From assembly GCF_000247815.1 (NCBI RefSeq), contig NC_021674.1:27685763-27749762 (forward strand): a stretch of DNA of 64,000 nt, read 5' to 3'. Origin of the DNA: Ficedula albicollis. Its lineage: Eukaryota > Chordata > Aves > Passeriformes > Muscicapidae. Made by a program: the position numbers and the translations under genes. Under the pieces are notes generated by a model. The model was given only the letters and a program-made list of their open reading frames with translations. It did no database searches and was not told the DNA's origin. Position 1 is the stretch's first letter; the number at the start of each line of letters is the position of its first letter. Positions 28,451 to 60,200 of this stretch are shown here, piece after piece.

Positions 28451-28822
28451 TGGTGGGGAGGTAGCAGGGGACGACTTCTCCAGACTTTCCCGGTGTTCTG
28501 TCCTTCAGCGTTTGGACGTGCACGGTTGCACCTCCCCTTCTCCTCATAGTTTCCCTGGAGTTAAACTTCAAGCCACCAGCAATGTTCAGGTTAAAATGTG
28601 GGTGCCAGTTGTTAGCAAACAGACTAAGTTTTACTTATTTTCTTACTTGATTTACCTCGTGAATCAGTCACTTTTCTTTGAAAGAGACAGTTTACGCTAT
28701 GTCTATTTCATATGTGCGTATGTGTATTTACACCTGCAGTTTACGTTATGTGTATTTCACACACGCTGTGTAAACGATCGACAGTTTGGGATTTTCAGAA
28801 ATTCTAGGTTGGCTGTCAAGAA

Positions 28823-46656
<17,834 letters not shown>

Positions 46657-48103
46657 CTCCTAAACACACTGAAAAACTTTGGGTGAGATTTGGATTTGTA
46701 TGGAAAGCAAACACCTTCTCCACAGGATCTCTCCTCTCGGATCCCTGCTTTATGGGCACAAGCACACAAAGCTGGGTGTGGCATTGCCTTACAACAATAC
46801 AGAGCAAGAACTGGATTTCTGCCCTGCCTGGCAGTGCAGAAGGAGCTGCCAGCACACATGAGTTTGTCCAGCAGCTGTGCTCACACGAGCCAGCAGAGCA
46901 GCGCTACACAAGTGGAGCTGGAGCACAACAGTGGGCACACAGAGCCTCACAGCAGAGCCACAGGCACTTGGCACAGGCAGCCTTCCTGTCCAAGGCATCT
47001 CTTGCAAGGTCACATCTTACACAAGGCAGTAGAACTCCTCCAAAGTGCCTGACACTGGAGTCTCACAACTTCCAGAACTAATTCCCATATGTAGGTGATG
47101 GTGATTGCTGCCCTCTCTATCTGCACAGCAGCTGTGGTGTACTGATCATGTGCTGGGATTGACCAAACTGCAAAGAAAAGCACTCTCAAGAAAGGGAATT
47201 TGAGCAGAACTCCGATCAGAATACATTAAAAATCTTGCAGTTACCTTACCTAGCATGATAATCTTAAGAAGGAGGTGCCAAAGTCCCTCAGGAGTACAAG
47301 ATCAATGTGTCAGAAGATGCTAGAGTATCTTCAGAGTATACAACAAAAAGAAAGCCCTCACTCAAGCAGCCCCATTTATAGCTTAGCTACCCTCTAAGCA
47401 AGGCACAGCATAAACAATGCTGTGCATTGCTTGTTAAGAGAGATGTGTGGTGCACACCTAGGGCCACATCAACCACTGCAGGTGCAGCAAATGCAAATCA
47501 CAGCACGTGTACAAGTGTGACATGTGGTAGGGTTGGTTCAGCTCCTTTCTTTGAACTAAAGTACACACCTCTCACCTCAGCCTTAGGGCAGGAAAAAAAA
47601 TAAGAGAATTCAAATGTATTCTAACTCAGAAGGGAGGGGAAGAATCAACTGGAAATGCAGTTATGAGTGTGGAATTAGATTTTAGCTATATTTTATTCCT
47701 ATTCTTACTAAATTTGAGGATAATCAGAGTTGTTACATTTTAGACAAGAGGTAAAATGTCACAGCAATATACACTAGTCTTGCTTGTGTTCATTTGTTTT
47801 AGCAAATACAGGGCTACCCCTTTGGAATAAGTTTTACAAATCTGCAGACTTCTAAAAAGTTACAGTGAACTGACACAGGCTTGGGGTTCCACAGGAGCAC
47901 TCACAGACCAGCAACCTCCAGGGTCAGCACTCAGAAAGCAACTGTTTCCTCTTCTCCCAAAAACGCATGCTTAAACAGGACAGTTTTTAATAACAGATTT
48001 ACTTTTCTTCTCCATAGACCCTAAGGGGGAGTTCCTACCATTCTTTTTCCTTTTCATCACAAATACAGATACAAGACAATTACGTATCTGATTTTTCAGG
48101 ACA
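46657..48103. other. Convergent 3' region between PREPL and SLC3A1
   Basis: Holds the 3' untranslated region of PREPL from the left and the end of SLC3A1 from the right. An ATTAAA at 47225-47230 is the only near-consensus poly(A) signal I noticed on the plus strand, and it is weak evidence for the PREPL end. The block at 46680-47080 is GC-richer than its surroundings and open in several frames on both strands, but none shows coding homology. Confidence 0.6.
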
Positions 48104-48109
48104 TTTATT
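48104..48109 (-). terminator. SLC3A1: SLC3A1 poly(A) signal AATAAA
   Basis: TTTATT on the plus strand reads AATAAA on the minus strand, about 110 bp beyond the SLC3A1 stop codon. It is the nearest consensus signal in the correct orientation. Confidence 0.65.
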
Positions 48110-48218
48110 TTGTACACAAAGTTTTAAAAGCCAAAGAAAACTGAGTATATTTTTAGAATTTCCCTGAAAATAATATCTTCTAAATTAACACGAAAGCATA
48201 GGTATTCTACTCCTCTAC

Positions 48219-51200
48219 TTAACAGTTCACGTAGAGTAAATTGAGGGCCTTGGAATAACAAGCTTTTTCTGCCACAAAGCACTTCCCTTGAAAAGCTTCC
48301 ATAGTATGAACAGGCTTTGCTGTTTTATATTCAAGGACCAGGCCTTCTCCCATTTCAGTTGTAATTAGTCTGGTATTGGCCACTTTACCAGCATTGCTAA
48401 AATATGTACTGAGTCTTATTACAGCTTCAGAGGGAAGGTTAGGAACTATGGCCTTCAGGTCTATAGTCGACTCCTGGCCGAAGTTGAGCACCATCATGAA
48501 GACCCTGTCTAACCCATCCAGCTCCCTCACGTACACAAACACGTTACTGTCATTCCAGATGTGGCACATCCACCCTCGGTTCATGGGCAGCTCGTCGTTC
48601 CGCAGCGAAGTCAGCGCTCTGTACAAACTCAGGGTTGAGTTGGACCAGGTGCTCTGGATCTGCAACGGTCAGCACCAACAGGGTCAGTTCTTGGCACTGC
48701 AGGGAGGAAATGCAGCTCCCTTCTCACACCCACTCAGGCTGCTGAGAACCTGCCTATCGGAATTCCATCCTGACAATTATCCCTCTTCAAATCTGTCTGC
48801 AAATTTCACTGACAAACCGCTTTTCCTCATGCACCTCCTTGGCATGTGTGGAGTGGCAGACACAGAGTTCATCAAGTATAACAGTTCCCCAGCACTAATG
48901 TGATTGCTTCCTCCCACAGCTTGCTTTCAGTACTGTTGATTCAGGAGAAAGCCACAGCCATTCAAAGCTTGACACTGAATCTTTTTCATTGAGTCCAGTC
49001 TACTGCAGTCACAGGGTTCATTTCATGTTTTATATTTCTGCTATCTTAGGTTTTTTTCTGCCTTCAATTTTGGTCAGCACTGTAGGGTCAGCAAAATTTG
49101 TTTGATTCACTGCTCTACTTATGTTAGAGTTGGTCTATGTCAAGTTCTTGTTACAATGCCAGTGCTTTCTATAGCAATAGAGAAATGGGGGAAAAGAGAC
49201 CAGTTCTCAATGTAGTATCAAAAGGATTAAAAGCCAAATTGCCACATCAACATCATAATTGTAGCTGCTCTGCTTAAATGAATATAGATGGAAGTAGGCT
49301 CCTTGTTGTGATTTCCTTTTCTAATAAAACTTGTGAGGATACAGTGCTTTTTTTTCCCCTTGAGTTTGTACCCACTGCCAATGCTCACTACTAAAAGGAA
49401 GCCAGAGCAAAATAGATACATTAAAATATTTTGAGACTATTAGTTTGTCACACATGTAGATACCTACTTCCACATTTACACTTTGGTAGTCAGAGTTAAC
49501 AGGTAACCAGCTGCTGTTGCCTTCAGTAAAACCAGCATTAACTTCTCCATCCCACTGCATGGGGGATTTCTCTGGGAGGGTCGCCTAGAAAATACAGTGG
49601 TGATTACCATATTAAAAATTATTCTTTGAGTAGCATGTTCACTCAATTCCCAAATTATCTCCCATTCAGTATGGCTTTCTTTGGTTTAAGTTAAAACTTA
49701 ATGAAGATGTAATCGTGGTCCAAATCTAAGGAGAAGATGAGAATCAATACAGTTCCTGAAATGGAGGGGAGGGGATCATCTCAGATACAGACAGCATTGC
49801 TGGGTGAAACATGAAATTGCCAAATGACTCTTACTAGAGTTGTCATCCTTTGCAACAGATGGTTGGATAAAAGTTTGCTGATGACTGCCAGGATATTCTG
49901 ATAAATATCTAGACATGCAGAGAATGAATATGTAAGGTTTTGAGTCCTTAGAAGAGATGTCATAAAAATAACAGTAAACAACAAGTAACTGCTGTTCAAT
50001 GTCTGTTCTTTTGTAAGTATTGCACTTTTCACCCCAGAACTCTTCAAGCTTACATTTGCAAGGGGTATAATTTTGACAGGACTGTTTGTGTTAGAAAGGT
50101 AAAATTATTATTTCCAGGTGCAAAACTATTGAAAACCGGCTTTTAGCTGATTAAAAAGTGTCGATGTAAAAAAAATCTGAAGTTCTCATTTTGAAGAATT
50201 CAGAAAAATTCTGAAAAAGCTTCCTCATTGTTACTGAAGAGCTGCCAAAAGATCTGACACTTAAATTTAATGATATAAGAGGGCATAAAATATTTTGCAC
50301 ATACTTTGAGTGTTTGTTTTCCATGAAAACTGTTTTTCATATAAAGGACACTTTTCAATACAATCTGTCAGAGCAGCAGCCTAACAAAAGAAATTGTCAC
50401 TTTGCTTTGTGACATTATAAATAATGGGTTTCTCCTTTTTAGCATATTCTGAAAAGCAGGGGAAAAAAAATCCTAAGTTTTCAACACTGGTAACACTGCC
50501 TCTCATCTTTACCTCTCTCAGTGTCTCCTGAAGCGTTTGAAATGCTGGGGCTAAAGCCTGTATCATCCTGAGCAAATACTCTCCCTCTTCCTAAGACACC
50601 CATTAATCAGGGAACTTTCTCCAGACAGAGTGAAGGGTGGGCTTGCATTTGTTCCAAAGCCCTGAGCCACAGGGCAGCCACTAAAAGAGAGTGAACCCTG
50701 AGGAGCTCAGGGTGAGCCACTTTTCTTAAGAGAATCGCTCTATCAGCAGTAATCAGCAGCAGCAAGAAAATGCAGGAGATACTTTGACCTAGGGTTTTCT
50801 CAGAGGAAATGAGATTTCCTTTTAAATCAGAGAATCGTTTCCTCGCATCTGAATCAGGCAAATCTGGAGATGATCCTGTGCTTCAAGTACCTCTTTCCCT
50901 TTGATACAAAGCTAGCCAATGTCATTTCTAACATTGCCAGAGCCTCCTCGTTCCCTAACAGGCTTTCCGCAAGGAAAGCAGCATCTGCCATAGGACCATG
51001 TTCCTAGAGTGCTCAAATATGGTGAGGAGAGGCAGGGATGAGCTGTTCCTATTTGGGATAGACTATGCATGATGACCAAAAGCCATTTCTGCTTGCCACC
51101 AGGCAGCCTCCCCTTTGTGCAGATCCCTTTTTCTGACACTCATGACAGAACTGTGATTTCTTTTAAATAACAGCCAGGAAATAATGGACTCTGACACATT

Positions 51201-54200
51201 CATGAGGGCACTTCCATGGGAGGAAGGAGATGGCTCTGTTCCTCTTCCCTCATATGTCTGCAGCACACCTCTCCTAACCCCTGGCCAGGCCCAGTGCTGG
51301 CACTTGCTGTCCTTTCTGCTGAAGCAACGCTGCTGGAAACCTGCAAGACTGATCCAGAGAAAGAGAAATCAGCATCCATAACTGAAGTTTACCAGTTCAG
51401 ACACGCATCAAGGCCTTGGTTCTGGTCTCTGGCCTGGCCATTTCCACATGCTCTACAGAGGTTTGCCATGAGGAACACAGAAAACCATTTAAGCAGTGAG
51501 AAAGACTGGGTTTGGTTAAAAAACCCAGAAGTTATTGTGGTTTTGAACGTTCTGTTACTTGGAACTAAACAACAACAGGACCAGAGTTTGCTTTTCACTT
51601 ACATTTTCTGATGCAATGTTCTCCATGCCTATTTCTTCACCATAGTAAGTTACAGGAGTGCCCGGGAGGGTTAAAAGCAGCATGTTCATGACATTGATGT
51701 ACTCCTTCCCAATCCGAGTTGAAACCCGAGCAGCATTAGGGCTTCCAACCTGAATAAAACATCATTCTGTTAAACACACATCATAAAATTTCATGCATAT
51801 GTGAAACTAATTAACTCATTTAACAAGTTAGTAAATGTTTTGGGCATTTTTTCTTTCCCTTCCAGGGCTGAGGTCCATTATCTTAATGCCATTACAAACT
51901 TCTGTCACAAAAAATGTCCTGCCAGAAGTCCTGCCAGCAGCACGTGAGGCAGACATGAGGAAGGGATGACAAATAACATCTCTCCCTGCTTACAGTTCTC
52001 TGCTATTTACTCTCCTGTGTGAGGACTGCTCTGCTTGCTTTGAAAAGATCCTTTGCACATTCCAATCATGTTTCCTAGCAAAAGAGGAGCAATGTTTTAA
52101 GTTAACTGCCCTCCACTGCCTGCTCTGCTCTGCCCTGGCCCCGGGCGGGTTCCAGAATCCAATGCAGTGAGTCAGTTTATGGACAAAGATAATTATCCCA
52201 ATTCCACTCTCACTAGTGGTTTAGCCATTGGAGACACTGAGGGAGAGGCATGATCATAAATTCCCTTCTGTCATCTTTGCATGGGGAGTGGAACTGTTAT
52301 TGAAGGGCAGGAGAGCTGGACAGTGCCAAGGACTCCAAGTACAGCAGCTGAGAGTTTTCACAAGGGCAGCGACTGTAGCTCAGCCACGGGCCCAGGCTGC
52401 TGCTGGTCCCAATGAAATCTCTGTGTGTGTGGTTTCTGCCACCTACAAGAACAAGCTTTTCCTAGGAGAGTTGGTCTAGAGCTCTTACTGCCCAGTTTGG
52501 CCATTTTCCTGCAGGCATGTTTTTCATCCATGAGTCGACAGCTTCAGAAATACTGTTGCCCGATAGATTCTTCATGTTAATTAGGTTGAAATTGAACGGA
52601 AAATCTGCTTCTTGAATAAAAGTCGTTCCATAATACATCATTGTTGCTTCAATGTCATCCTTTTCATTATCATCAGAACCCATAAATCTACAAAGAAGTA
52701 CACAAATGCTTTTTTGGCTCATTTTTGTTACACAGAACAGAATAAAGCTAGAAAAGGTTGGACACAGAGCATTAAGAATTATGTTCACTTTCCCCTCCCC
52801 ATCAAAAAAAAGATTAATACAGAGAAACTGTATTTTCTAAGGCAGACAAGGAATCAAGGAGAAATATTTCTTGGAAGTTGCTGGAGAAAAACCTATAAGA
52901 GTCAACACAAGGCTAAAGTATGTGACTGAAGTTTCATCTTTCTGAATCCAGGTCCACACAGTCCCCACCAGCAGTTTCCATGCTTTCCTTCCCAGAAGAG
53001 GACGTGGGGGTCCCCCACGCTGACCATGAGCCATCAATGTGCCCTTGCAGGTGGCTCATGGTATCCTGGGCTGCATTAGGAGCAGTGCTGCCAGAAGCAG
53101 CACTTTAGTCTGCCACCGAGGCCGTTAGGGAATGAAACATCTATCCCAGGAGGAAAGGAGTGGGGCTGTTTAGCCTGGGGAAGGGAAGCCTCAGGGGAAT
53201 CTTATCCATGTATTGAAGGGAGGGTGCAAAGGTGACAGAGCCAGGATTTTTTCAGTGGTGCCCAGGGCCAGGCCCAGGGCCAGAGGCATTGGACACAAAC
53301 TGAAACACAGGACAGGTGTTTCCCTATGAACATCAGGAAACGTACACCAGCCAGGGTGACTGAAGCCTGGCACTGGCTTTCCAGGGAGGTTGTAGAGTCC
53401 CCATCACTGGAAATGTTCAAAAGCCATCTGGACAAGTTCCCTGGGCAACTGGCTCCAGGTGGCCCGGAAAAGCAGGGGGTTGGGACCAGAGAACTTCAGG
53501 AGGTCCCTTCCAAATTCAACCATTCTGTGATTTTAACACTCTCTGACTGTGTGTCTCACTTGAGCTGCACTATTAAAACTAAAGAATAAATCAGGCACAG
53601 GGTTGATAAATTAGTGTCTCTGTGATTAGAATGGTTTCCTTTTCTGCTTAGCTTTATACAGTCATAGATGGAGCAGAGCTAACAGGGCCAATTCCTTTCT
53701 GCATACACTGGGGAAGAGACACTATAGCCTATGCACTGCTATCTGCACTGGAGGATTTGCATTTCTGTGGTGTGTTATGTTATTAAAAAACCATTTTATT
53801 GCTAGCAAGAGGGAGATGAATATTAGAAAAGACTAGGCAGCTGTGCTGGTTACCTGTATCTGCCAGGCTCTCTGCTGAACTCATTCATGGTGTGACGGAA
53901 GCTGCGGATGATGTCATGCAAACCAACTTGTGTGGTGGTGTAGTCATGGTAGAGCTGGGAATAGGCTGTGATACTCTCCTTAAAGCAGGGTATAGTACTT
54001 CACATTAGTTAACCAATGTTTTACGTTCCAGAATTCTCCAAATTCCTCCCATTCTTTCCTGAGACAGTTCACCAGCCCATTAATTTTTAATGAAATACTG
54101 AGTTCAGCACGCTAACACTAACAGCACAGAGCTGAACTGCACTTGAGGAACTCTGGAGTAGCAGAGGACAGGTAATTTTGGATCCCATCCTTCAGCAGGG

Positions 54201-57200
54201 AAAGCCCCCCCACAGTACTAACCAGCAGAGCCCATGTGGAGCAGTGAGCAGAGCAGGCGCTGCGGCCCCAGGCCAGGCTGGAAAGATGGACAGTGCCTGG
54301 GTACAGAGACACAACACCACCACCACCACCTGGAGCTGGCCAGCTGTCTGTGATCCCCAGCTCCACAGGAGAGCAGTGTCTCAGTGCTGGCACTACCTGG
54401 GGACATCACCAAGTTTACTATCAGAGCAAAAGCGAGTAACATAACCAATAGTGAATGTGTCTGGTCTCCTCTCATTGTGACACGTTATGACACTATTCCA
54501 GGGCTTGTTTGTTATGCTCTAGCTCTTGCTGGGGCTTCTTTGTGGTGAGTGCTCCTTGTGCAGAGTGCCCAGGACCCACCTGCCTTCCAAGGCTGACTTG
54601 ATTTTCCTACACCCACAATTAAGACCCAAAAGAGTCAAACCAGGCACTCTTGTGTCCACAGGAAATGCAGGAAAGCAAGCAGAGACAGAACATATACATT
54701 ACTCCATTCTGAGACTTGTTCACTAGAGGCTCGTCTCGGAGATGTGTTGCTTCTAAGAGAAATTTAACAGCGCTGAAACTTAATCCATCAACTCCTTTGC
54801 CAAGCCAAAATTTTATAATATCCTAGATAAAAGCAAAAATTGGAGAGTCAGAATAAGCCCACCCCATTTAAAATAGTATACTCTTAAAAAGAAATCCAAA
54901 CTTGTAAGGAGGTGTTAATACATAACAAATCATTTTTTGAATTTTGTACTTCAATTTTTTTCTAGAAGCTAAAGTGAATCATGTTGACCTAAGGTAAAAT
55001 TAATAGCTAAATAAAGTATGTCTTACTATTTCATAGATACAAAACAGAGAAAGACTGGTCTCTAACTTCTCCCATAATTCAGGAGACCAAAGCCAGGGCA
55101 TGACTCGCTAAAAGCTGCACACAATTAGAACACATTGATTCAAATATGCAGGAATATGTTGTTCTGCACAAACCTTGTGCCACCAATTTTTTTTAAACAA
55201 TAGAGCTCTTAAAACATTTGTTCTCTCATATTTGACTGATGTAAATTTGTTCATTTTATTTTCAATTATTTGTTGATTTGCAGGAACATAAGAAACTATT
55301 ATACAACAATTACAGATGCTATTGATTTGAAATTTCACTATCAAATTCCAGTGTTAGTCACTATTAGTAAAATTATATCCAACTTCATTAACTATATTAC
55401 TACAGTTTTAATTGCACTGATTTTAACAAAAAGCTCCAAAATTCAGTCCCTCTTGAGTGGTTTCTGCAAATATCCTTTTAGTTGTGATACTTGTCTTCGT
55501 TTGAGGAAAAAACCCTTTTCGATATTTTTTTTAAGAGATGTCTATTGACTTGCTTTTTAAAAACATATGAAGTACACTTATCAAACAGGCTGCAGTAGAA
55601 TTAGTCCACACTCAAGCTGTACAGATTTTTGTTTGGCAAATAAAAGCTCTGCCTCGCTGAGCTGCACTTTCTCCTAGCGCCATTCTGAAAGCAGCAGCTC
55701 TCAACATGGTGCCTGTCCAATACTGAATCTTCCCAAAAATGTTCGTGCTTTTACCTGTGCTCAGCACAAAAGCAAGCCTGGGTATCAGCACTGCAAACAT
55801 CAAGCACCGAGTGTTTCTCACGGGCACCAATCTACATCTATTTATACAAGAAAGCCACAACATGCTGGTTGCTGAGTTTGCCTGTTCTTGGGTGCCCTTG
55901 TGCTGCTGAACCAAAGACTTGAGCTTCTTTGCAAAAATCCATTTGCTTCCTGCTCAGTCCTCCTAACCTTCTGGAACAGGATTTTGAATTAAAATACTAG
56001 ACAAAATTATTCTTTAACACAATGTTCATACACATTTACCAAGCTTGGTGTTGCCAGGACAAACTTTCCACCTTTCATGTATTTTTTCTTTTTTTTCATA
56101 GGAAATGCAGTATCTCTTTGCTACTGGAGTTTTGATAATTCAGGTATCATTTTTCAAAAGCAATTAACCAGGATCGTTAAAAAGCCTGTGCAGTGCTATG
56201 GGGGAAAAAAAGGTGCAAATGTCAAGATGTGGCATTAAGGGAAGTATCAAGACACAGAGAGGCTCCTGGCAGTTCTTCAAGGACAAGTGTCAAAGGCAGT
56301 CTCATTTCGTGCTTGAGTTAAAAGCTATGACCAGAAGTGTTTTGCTTCCTCAAGCTCATGCAGCACCCACGTGGAGAGGGGAGAGGCCCCACAGGGACCA
56401 CCCCAAGAGGATGGGCAGCTGTGAGGAACAGCGCCAAAGAAACGCACCACAATTCAACCATACTAAATAGCAAACGCTTAGGAGTCAATTAAACACATGA
56501 ACTACCTGTACTACCTGCTGAGGGATAACTTACAGAAAGGGGGAAAAAGAAGCAGCAGTCACCAGGCTCCCCATATTCAAGCCTACATCCCCATGTTTTA
56601 ACGAATTCCACATTGTCTGCTAGAAAACAGTGCAGACAGGAAGGAGATTCCATCCCAACAGAACCATCACTGTCACTGCGAAAACACTCATTTTCCCCCT
56701 GGAAAGTCATCGGATACGCAGACAGATCGAAACTCACTATCTCCCCTTACCCACAAGCCCAGGCATTCCTTGTATTTCCAATCAGCACATCAGCACCACC
56801 TCAGCTTTCCCGAAAATGCAAACATCTCTCTGCTAAACACGGTGCCATCCCTCCATTTGACTGGCTAATTAACAGCTCTTTGTGACAACAGAGATAAAAA
56901 CTTCTCTGCACTTGAGTAAGTCAGCTCTGCACAGGCTTCACTGCAAGGGCTGCTTTGCTGTGGGCTGAGCAGCAGTGGGTTTCATACTTACATGGATTTC
57001 TTGTTGGACAGCAGGGCTGCGAAAATTTAAGTCTGGCTGTTCCTTCCCAAACTGATGGAAATAACATTGCTTCCTCACGTCGTCAAACTGCCAGCTGGAA
57101 TTCCCAAAGACACTCACCTGCTCAGCCAAGGGAGAGAGAGAGACAATCAGAACTACTAACTAAACAAACATTTCCTCCTTTGCATAGATAACATGTGGGG

Positions 57201-60200
57201 CATTACAAGCGTAAAGTAAAGCACAAAATGCCTAATCAGTGGACTGCATTTTGAACAGATTTTGGTACTTATGGTTTTCATTTATTTTTGCCACTAGTTG
57301 TGCTCCCTTTAGTTGTGCTTTCCCACATGTACTTTTTGTTCAGTGTTGTGGAATTTGAAGATCTTTTATTAAGTTAACTTCATTGGGAATTATCTGGAAT
57401 AGAAGGGAAAACATGGGTATGAACGTTTCTTTTGGAATTGCTTCTCCTAAAACTTAATAAAAATAGATTTAGTTAACTTAGAGCTTTCTGCAATTTAGTA
57501 TTATCCCTTTGAAGAGCCAACAACAGTCAGCAAGTTAAAAATGTCAAACTTTATCACCATCTCTGTAATAAAAGATTCCAAAAGCTAAGATAATTCTTAA
57601 GACTTAAGTTTAAAGACAAATTATGCAAATTGGTACAAAATATTAATTCCACCTTGAGTTTTTAGAACATACAAGTTCCTAATCATGCACCCACTAGTTC
57701 AAATCCAATATAAATCTATTTGAAGAAGGAAACACACTTTCTGGCCTGATCACTTTCCAGAAAAAAAGAAAAAAGCCAAGATCACATTGTTTTGTTTCCT
57801 TCCCCACCAACTATGATTTCAGAGGACCTGACACACAGTTTCCAGAGCAGAATACCCATACACAGAAGGAGGCATGTGTGAACAACTTGGGCACAACCTT
57901 ATTTTTGTGTATGTGCTTGTTTCATGAATAAAGATTTAACACTGAGGTGAACAAACAAAAGTAATTTTTAAAATTCCACTTGAAGTAGGAACTTTTCCAG
58001 TGACCCCCTCCCAGTGTGCACTAGCTCATGTAGTAACTTCAGTTTGTACCTCTCACCAGTCATTTATAACCCCGTGTACATTGGGACAATCATGCTACAG
58101 CTGCTTTTGCTCTGTGGCATCCAGCCTGGGAGGTGTGTGTGTCCCTTCCCGTGTTTACCCAGTTGTTGGGAGGGATGACTGAGCCAGCAGCCTGCATGCA
58201 GTCCTGCCAGATGTAGTAGTCCGTGTACTTCCCAGTCCGATTGCGGCTCAGCTGAAACCACTGGTGTTTGTCACTTGTGTGGTTTGGTATTAAATCCATT
58301 ATCACCTTTAGCCCTTTAAAATAAAAACAAAAACATTAAAAAACCCACCACATTCCCCNNNNNNNNNNNNNNNNNNNNNNNNNNNNNNNNNNNNNNNNNN
58401 NNNNNNNNNNNNNNNNNNNNNNNNNNNNNNNNNNNNNNNNNNNNNNNNNNNNNNNNNNNNNNNNNNNNNNNNNNNNNNNNNNNNNNNNNNNNNNNNNNNN
58501 NNNNNNNNNNNNNNNNNNNNNNNNNNNNNNNNNNNNNNNNNNNNNNNNNNNNNNNNNNNNNNNNNNNNNNNNNNNNNNNNNNNNNNNNNNNNNNNNNNNN
58601 NNNNNNNNNNNNNNNNNNNNNNNNNNNNNNNNNNNNNNNNNNNNNNNNNNNNNNNNNNNNNNNNNNNNNNNNNNNNNNNNNNNNNNNNNNNNNNNNNNNN
58701 NNNNNNNNNNNNNNNNNNNNNNNNNNNNNNNNNNNNNNNNNNNNNNNNNNNNNNNNNNNNNNNNNNNNNNNNNNNNNNNNNNNNNNNNNNNNNNNNNNNN
58801 NNNNNNNNNNNNNNNNNNNNNNNNNNNNNNNNNNNNNNNNNNNNNNNNNNNNNNNNNNNNNNNNNNNNCGAGCACACCAAAGCAAGGATGAAAGGGCAGG
58901 AAGGACCACCACATTCCCCCTCCCCCCATCCCCTCAGACTACAACATTACATTTAGCCTTTTAAGACAATGTTCGTATTTTTTCTAAATGCAGTATCAGA
59001 GGTATTTGGCTCTTTCATGCCAGAGGTCTGGTGAGGGACGTGGCAAAAAAACCTCACAAAAAGTAGCAGACTACCAAAACAGGTTAGACATGACTGGTGT
59101 TTGCAAGTAGCTGGAACACAGCTTGGGAGGAAAAGAAGGGTGAAAAAAAAAATCAGAACAGATTTCTGCTGCTACGAACCACTTCACTAACTCTGACTTC
59201 ATCATCTGCCTCACACCTCCCAGGTGAGAAAGGCACTTCACCAATGAACACACATTCTTCATCACTCTTCCTAAAGACCAGGCATTTTATTGAAACTTCA
59301 AATGCTTTCAGCCTGGCAAACCATTTTCTGTTCAGCTCAACAGCTGTAATAAGAAACACCTGAGCGAACATTTGGTGTGAGGCACGAGCACACCAAAGCA
59401 AGGATGAAAGGGCAGGAAGGAAGCGTGTGTTCCCTCATGTTCAGTCAGAACTGCACCTCAGCCCGATCCCAGCCTTCCAGCGCCCCTAGGAGAGGGCTCA
59501 GGGAGCATGGATGGGTGCCAGCCCACCACCCACAAACACCCTCCTTGCAGAGGACATGCAGCCGCCCCGTGCTGCTGCTGTAGCTCCCTGTGCCCTCTGT
59601 CCTGCTGCCAGCACTGCCCCAGAGCCAAAGGGCAGCAAACAGCAATGACAGAGCTCATGCTGCTGGGAGCTTGTACCCTTTGCTGGCACCTCCAGCTGCT
59701 CCTGCTCAGTCCCACCACGGGGGACTGCCAGGTGCACAAACTGAAGTCTCTATAAGGTCCATCTTTTTAACAGTTACTTTGCTTGGAGGTGCAGCTTACC
59801 TTTGTCATGTATGGCTGCAACCAGATTCTCAAAATCTTTCATTGATCCAAAAATGGGATCGATGTCATAAAAGTCTTCAGCTCCATATCCAAGGTCTTTT
59901 AAAGGGGACTTAAAGAAAGAGGTGATCCAGATGGTTTTTATATTCAAATATGTAATATGGTCCAGTTTTTCTTGGATACCTATTAAAAAAAAATAAGGAC
60001 ATCATCTGTTCAGAAAGCCAAATTTTTTTGTTTGTACATTTTGTACACAGGTTCCTTAATCTTCCTGACATGCTAACATGGTATGCAACTACACCTTCTA
60101 CCCTTCACTTGCCAGTACTGTACAGTGTGGCTATCACTTCTTGTTTAGGAATGCATTGTCCATTTTGGTGTTGAGTCTTCCCTTTCTGCAGGGCAGTCTC

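Larger units (their letters stand above)
48660..54702 (-). other. SLC3A1: SLC3A1 introns 5-9
   Basis: Non-coding sequence around exons 6-9. Contains the sense-plus CR1 copy at 53020-53537 in intron 6. Frames in the introns have no splice support. No RNA gene was recognised. Confidence 0.75.

Noticed and set aside
58308..58929. Frames of about 190 residues made mainly of X
   Set aside because: They span the N gap and carry no information.
59438..59760. GC-rich multi-frame open region in SLC3A1 intron 2
   Set aside because: No protein or repeat match could be recognised and SLC3A1 exons on either side join without it; openness follows from base composition.
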